NCBI RefSeq assembly: GCF_051131135.1
Contig: NZ_CP151274.1
Span: forward strand, 248,001 to 312,000
Length of the DNA stretch: 64,000 nucleotides
Origin: Thermogladius sp023256015
GTDB lineage: Archaea; Thermoproteota; Thermoprotei_A; Sulfolobales; Desulfurococcaceae
Direction of reading: 5' to 3'
Every line of letters begins with the position of its first letter. Positions within the stretch are counted from its first letter, which is position 1. Below the pieces are notes generated by a model, which was not told where the DNA came from, made no database searches, and saw only the letters and a program-made list of their open reading frames with translations. Shown in pieces: positions 61,343 to 64,000 of this stretch. The translations under genes were made by a program, and so were the position numbers.

Positions 61343-61438
61343 ACCTCCACCCCAGGAAACCTATCTCTGGAGTCTTAAAAATGAAATCCTTCGCGTAGGT
61401 TTAAAACATCAATCGGCCGATTATAATCATTATTGAAG

Positions 61439-61513
61439 GGGGCCGTAGTCTAGCCTGGCTAGGATGCGGGGCTTGGGCCCCCGTGACCCGGGGTTCAAAT
61501 CCCCGCGGCCCCA
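61439..61513 (+). tRNA. tRNA-Pro(TGG)
   Basis: 75-base cloverleaf without intron. Acceptor GGGGCCG (61439-61445) with CGGCCCC (61506-61512), discriminator A. Anticodon stem CGGGG/CCCCG with loop CTTGGGC gives anticodon TGG. T arm CGGGG-TTCAAAT-CCCCG. CCA not encoded. TTTAAAAC near 61400-61407 can be its TATA. Confidence 0.95.
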
Positions 61514-61563
61514 TATGCGTCGAGACCGGTATTCAACCCGCTCCTTCTGGACACGGTCAGCGA

Positions 61564-62535
61564 TCACAACACTACCGCTAGAACTAGTGATATTACGGAC
61601 ATTGGGTAGAGGTACTTAATGAGGAACTCTACTGCCTGGTCCGGCCTATACCTCGGCAGGCTGTTGTCCACTATTGTGAGCACCACGTATACGGCGAGGT
61701 ACTTCAGTAGAACCGCCGTAACCGGCAGCAGGCCCGACCCCTGGAAGGGCCAGGGGCCTCCGAGGAAGAGCAGGGCGAAGAACAGGGGGTAGACTATCCT
61801 CTCAGCGAACTTCGCGAACATGCCCAACGCGAGCCTCGGACCACCCAGCTCGGTGAACAAGCCCCAGTAGATTTCCGCCTCGGCCTCGGGAGAGTCGAAG
61901 GGCTTAACCATCAGCAACGCCATGACAGCTATGAAGGAGGACGCCGCGGCTAGCGCCATGGAGGCCGGGTTCTCCGCCCACAGTCTGTACGAGAAGTTGC
62001 TCGTTAGGTAGACTGAGTACTCTGTACCCTCGTGCCTAGCCGCTATCACTAGGGGTACTAGGAACGACAGGACGTAGGGGGGCTCGGCGGCTATCAGGAG
62101 GGCCAGGTACCTCGCGACGCCTACGGAGGTGTACGGGTTGGGGTTGGAGAGCGCCAGGTACGCTATCGCGAACGGTACGAACGCTAGCAAGTAGAGCACT
62201 ACCACCGCGTCGAAGGGCGCGTAGAGGGGCTTCAGCGCCAGCGGTGTGAGTAGTGCGACGCTCGAGAGAGCGCCTATCGCGAGGGAGATCACTACTAGAG
62301 GTGGTATGTTGAGGCCGAAGACGTTGTAGACGTCCTCCTTAGCGAGCAGCTTTACCAAGTCGGCGAGGGGCTGCAGTAGCCCGAAGGGGCCTGAGTGTAT
62401 AGGCCCCCTCCTATACTGGATCCTAGCAGACAGCTTCCTGTACAGCCACTGGGTGAATATGATCAGTAGGACTACGAAAACGAGCCCTGGGTAGACGAGC
62501 GACTCGAATAGGAACCAGATCACCTGGTGAACCAT
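61564..62535 (-). CDS. NuoH-like membrane subunit (NADH dehydrogenase/hydrogenase family)
   Basis: 323 residues, eight membrane helices, with the quinone-site-like segment YRRGPIHSGPFGLLQPLADLVKLL near residues 41-64 (RRGP, GLLQPLAD are the landmarks) and ADLVKLLAKEDVYN, typical of NuoH and of MbhM-type subunits. It is the last gene of an operon with Mrp-like subunits, pointing to a membrane-bound ferredoxin/hydrogenase-type respiratory complex, not a canonical complex I. Overlaps the upstream gene by 16 bases. Confidence 0.9.
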   Translation of the reverse strand: MVHQVIWFLFESLVYPGLVFVVLLIIFTQWLYRKLSARIQYRRGPIHSGPFGLLQPLADLVKLLAKEDVYNVFGLNIPPLVVISLAIGALSSVALLTPLALKPLYAPFDAVVVLYLLAFVPFAIAYLALSNPNPYTSVGVARYLALLIAAEPPYVLSFLVPLVIAARHEGTEYSVYLTSNFSYRLWAENPASMALAAASSFIAVMALLMVKPFDSPEAEAEIYWGLFTELGGPRLALGMFAKFAERIVYPLFFALLFLGGPWPFQGSGLLPVTAVLLKYLAVYVVLTIVDNSLPRYRPDQAVEFLIKYLYPMSVISLVLAVVL

Positions 62536-62879
62536 ATCACGACACCCGCTATAAGCAGGGCTAGCATGAGTAGGTAGCCGACGAGGTACCAGTCCACGAC
62601 TAGGCCTCTCGACGTCCTCTCGACGACCCTGAAGCCCCTCCTGAAAGCCCTTGAATAGATGTCCTTGACGAGTTCAACGAGGCTGGGGAACTCGGGCTTG
62701 TCCACTATAAAGCCCGAGAAAACGATCTTCCTCTTTACCTCGTCCTCCTCGGCCTCCCTTCTACCGGCCACACGTTGGAAGAGCCAGTAGAAGACGAAGT
62801 ACACCACAAGGCCCGTGAGAGCGGTGGCCGCCGCGACGACTGCTGTCAGGGTGTAGAGGTCTAGGAGCATGGCCGTCAC
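62520..62879 (-). CDS. Small membrane subunit of Mrp/NuoH operon
   Basis: 119 residues with N-terminal (about 10-35) and C-terminal (about 95-117) membrane helices and a charged middle (RREAEEDEVKRKIVFSGF). No named family is recognised. Tight spacing (0 and 16 bases) indicates a dedicated subunit of the complex. Confidence 0.6.
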   Translation of the reverse strand: MTAMLLDLYTLTAVVAAATALTGLVVYFVFYWLFQRVAGRREAEEDEVKRKIVFSGFIVDKPEFPSLVELVKDIYSRAFRRGFRVVERTSRGLVVDWYLVGYLLMLALLIAGVVIWFTR

Positions 62880-63374
62880 CTAATCGAATATCTTCTTAGC
62901 CCACTCCTCGAACTCCGCCGAGACACCTCTCCTCGCCTCCTCGCCCTCGAACGCCTCGGCAAAGATCCAGTGTACGTAGAACTTCTTCCTCTTTTCGTCG
63001 ACGTCCACCACGACCGTACCCGGGGTATTGGTTATAGAGTTCGCGATCGTGACCACGGCTATCTCGCTGTTCACGTAGTAGGGCACCTCGACAATAGCCG
63101 GCTTCAGCCCCGGGTCTCTTGACAGTATCGCTTTAACTACCGAGTAGTGGGCGAGGTACTCTATGATCGTGAAGTACTTGAGAGCGTACTTAACGGCCTC
63201 GAAAAACCTCCTTACACTGAGCTTGCTCTCGTCTTTGACGAGGTCTACCCCTATCACCCTACTTAAGGCTAGTCCTATGCCGACCGCTATAAGGACCTCG
63301 ACGACGCTGAGGGTCCCAGTGTACACTAGGTATACGAGGGCTATAGAGAGTCCCACCACTAGGAGCCTCTTCAC
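62880..63374 (-). CDS. MrpE/MnhE-like antiporter subunit
   Basis: 164 residues: two N-terminal helices, then YALKYFTIIEYLAHYS, and the MnhE signature around NSITNTPGTVVVDVDEK with FYVHWI. Membrane subunit of the cation/proton antiporter module used by Mrp, Mbh and Mbx complexes. Overlaps the gene before by 4 bases and abuts the next. Confidence 0.85.
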   Translation of the reverse strand: MKRLLVVGLSIALVYLVYTGTLSVVEVLIAVGIGLALSRVIGVDLVKDESKLSVRRFFEAVKYALKYFTIIEYLAHYSVVKAILSRDPGLKPAIVEVPYYVNSEIAVVTIANSITNTPGTVVVDVDEKRKKFYVHWIFAEAFEGEEARRGVSAEFEEWAKKIFD

Positions 63375-63775
63375 TCCTCTTCCACCTCCAGCTTGTTGAT
63401 CATCAACGTCTTGTAGTTCACGCCAATGTTGTACGCGACGAGGGAGAGGAAGATCAGCTCTGCTAGTCCTATGACTATAGCTGTGACGATGAGGACCTGA
63501 GGTATCGGGTCGACGCTTATAGACGAGAACTCTCTCAGCTGACCGCTCGAAGGGAAGGCGAAGTCCTCGAGTGAGCCTCCCGGGTAGACGGGTGGCGAGA
63601 TCGCCCTCAAGTAGTAGCCGAAGAGGACCGCCATGACGTTGGCGGCGTCGGTCAAGATCGTTAGCAGCACTAGTTTCTTAACGATGTGCGGCCTGACAAT
63701 GATCCCGTAGATCGCCACCCCTATCGTTACACCAACCGCGAAGACTATTAGGTAGAACAGGGCCTCCGCGATCAT
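63371..63775 (-). CDS. MrpC/NuoK-like subunit
   Basis: 134 residues, three membrane helices with KKLVLLTILTDAANVMAVLFG and VIVTAIVIGLAELIFLSLVAY, the latter being the MnhC/NuoK pattern with conserved glutamate in the last helix. The loop between helices 2 and 3 (about residues 58-85) is longer than usual. Start ATG overlaps the stop of the partial gene upstream (ATGA). Confidence 0.82.
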   Translation of the reverse strand: MIAEALFYLIVFAVGVTIGVAIYGIIVRPHIVKKLVLLTILTDAANVMAVLFGYYLRAISPPVYPGGSLEDFAFPSSGQLREFSSISVDPIPQVLIVTAIVIGLAELIFLSLVAYNIGVNYKTLMINKLEVEEE

Positions 63776-64000
63776 TCCCTACCACCTGTTACGGTGTCTA
63801 TGATGATTAGGGCTAGCGTGAAGCCGGTCGAGACAGCGGTAAACTCCAGGACGTTCAGTATCATGAGGGTACCGGAGAACAGGAAGATGCCGCCCCAGGG
63901 CAAAACCACGTAAGCCGGGTAGCCTATAGGGGAGAGCTGCGGCTTCGGCTGGTTCTGGAAGAGGAAAGCAGAGACTCCCGTGAGTAGGCCGACAACCAGA
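63772..64000 (-). CDS. Antiporter-module membrane subunit, partial
   Basis: The 3' end of a gene running in from beyond 64000. About 75 codons are visible, ending in TGA at 63772-63774: hydrophobic stretches around VVGLLTGVSAFLF and GGIFLFSGTLMILNVLEF, then FTLALIIIDTVTGGRE. Position upstream of the MrpC-like gene suggests an MrpB or related subunit, not proven from this fragment. Confidence 0.6.
   Translation of the reverse strand, partial: LVVGLLTGVSAFLFQNQPKPQLSPIGYPAYVVLPWGGIFLFSGTLMILNVLEFTAVSTGFTLALIIIDTVTGGRE

Noticed and set aside
1..64000. CRISPR arrays, rRNA genes, intact insertion sequences, replication origin
   Set aside because: No regularly spaced repeats, rRNA consensus, complete transposase with ends, or ORB-like repeats near a Cdc6 gene were seen.

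Overview
The window reads as chromosome from a hyperthermophilic crenarchaeon of the Desulfurococcales type. Evidence: eS25, ZPR1, deoxyhypusine synthase, Nre repair protein, a CC1-like chromatin protein, archaeal-type AspRS, TATA-box promoters with leaderless or very short-leader mRNAs, frequent GTG/TTG starts, and GC-rich coding (roughly mid-50s per cent by eye, not counted). A Thermogladius-like member of the Desulfurococcaceae would fit, but that is inference from composition and gene content.

Layout. 1-8.3 kb: M42 peptidase and a six-gene MoxR/DUF58/DUF4129/DUF4350 membrane operon with a divergent Lrp-like regulator. 8.4-14.3 kb: housekeeping block (adenylate kinase, PadR plus inositol-phosphate synthase, AspRS) and a strongly folded candidate ncRNA. 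14.4-19 kb: indolepyruvate:ferredoxin oxidoreductase and a run of small unknown genes. 19-22.9 kb: divergent metal ABC transporter with its own NikR-like regulator and a duplicated palindromic operator. 22.9-29.3 kb: three-subunit molybdenum hydroxylase, cysteine synthase, MFS carrier. 29.3-37.5 kb: Nre, two radical SAM proteins, sulfite-oxidase-like enzyme, CitG-like protein, a QueT-type ECF transporter, phosphohexuloisomerase, ZPR1. 37.5-46.6 kb: adenine deaminase, MTA/SAH deaminase, CC1, cysteine desulfurase, Alg13/Alg14-like glycosyltransferase, an asparagine synthetase/AsnRS-like enzyme, HD and PA14 proteins.

46.8-55.6 kb is the accessory region. It starts at tRNA-Arg(CCG) and holds an orphan protein, a gamma-type DNA methyltransferase with an AT-rich restriction-endonuclease-like gene behind it, transposase debris, a mismatch-glycosylase-like gene and a second DNA methyltransferase, separated by decayed stretches. 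55.7-64 kb returns to core genes: eS25, RidA, an amber-interrupted thioredoxin-fold-like ORF, EamA transporter, a box C/D sRNA candidate, a rubrerythrin-VIT1 fusion, deoxyhypusine synthase, tRNA-Pro(TGG), and the end of an Mrp/NuoH-type membrane complex operon that runs off the window.

Most noteworthy: the folded ncRNA with its own promoter (13135-13262); the C/D sRNA whose first guide pairs with a universal 16S rRNA segment (59275-59326); the two palindromes three helical turns apart around a shared bidirectional TATA (21246-21290); two genes whose best start is AUC or AUA behind a Shine-Dalgarno; and the restriction-modification plus mismatch-glycosylase neighbourhood.
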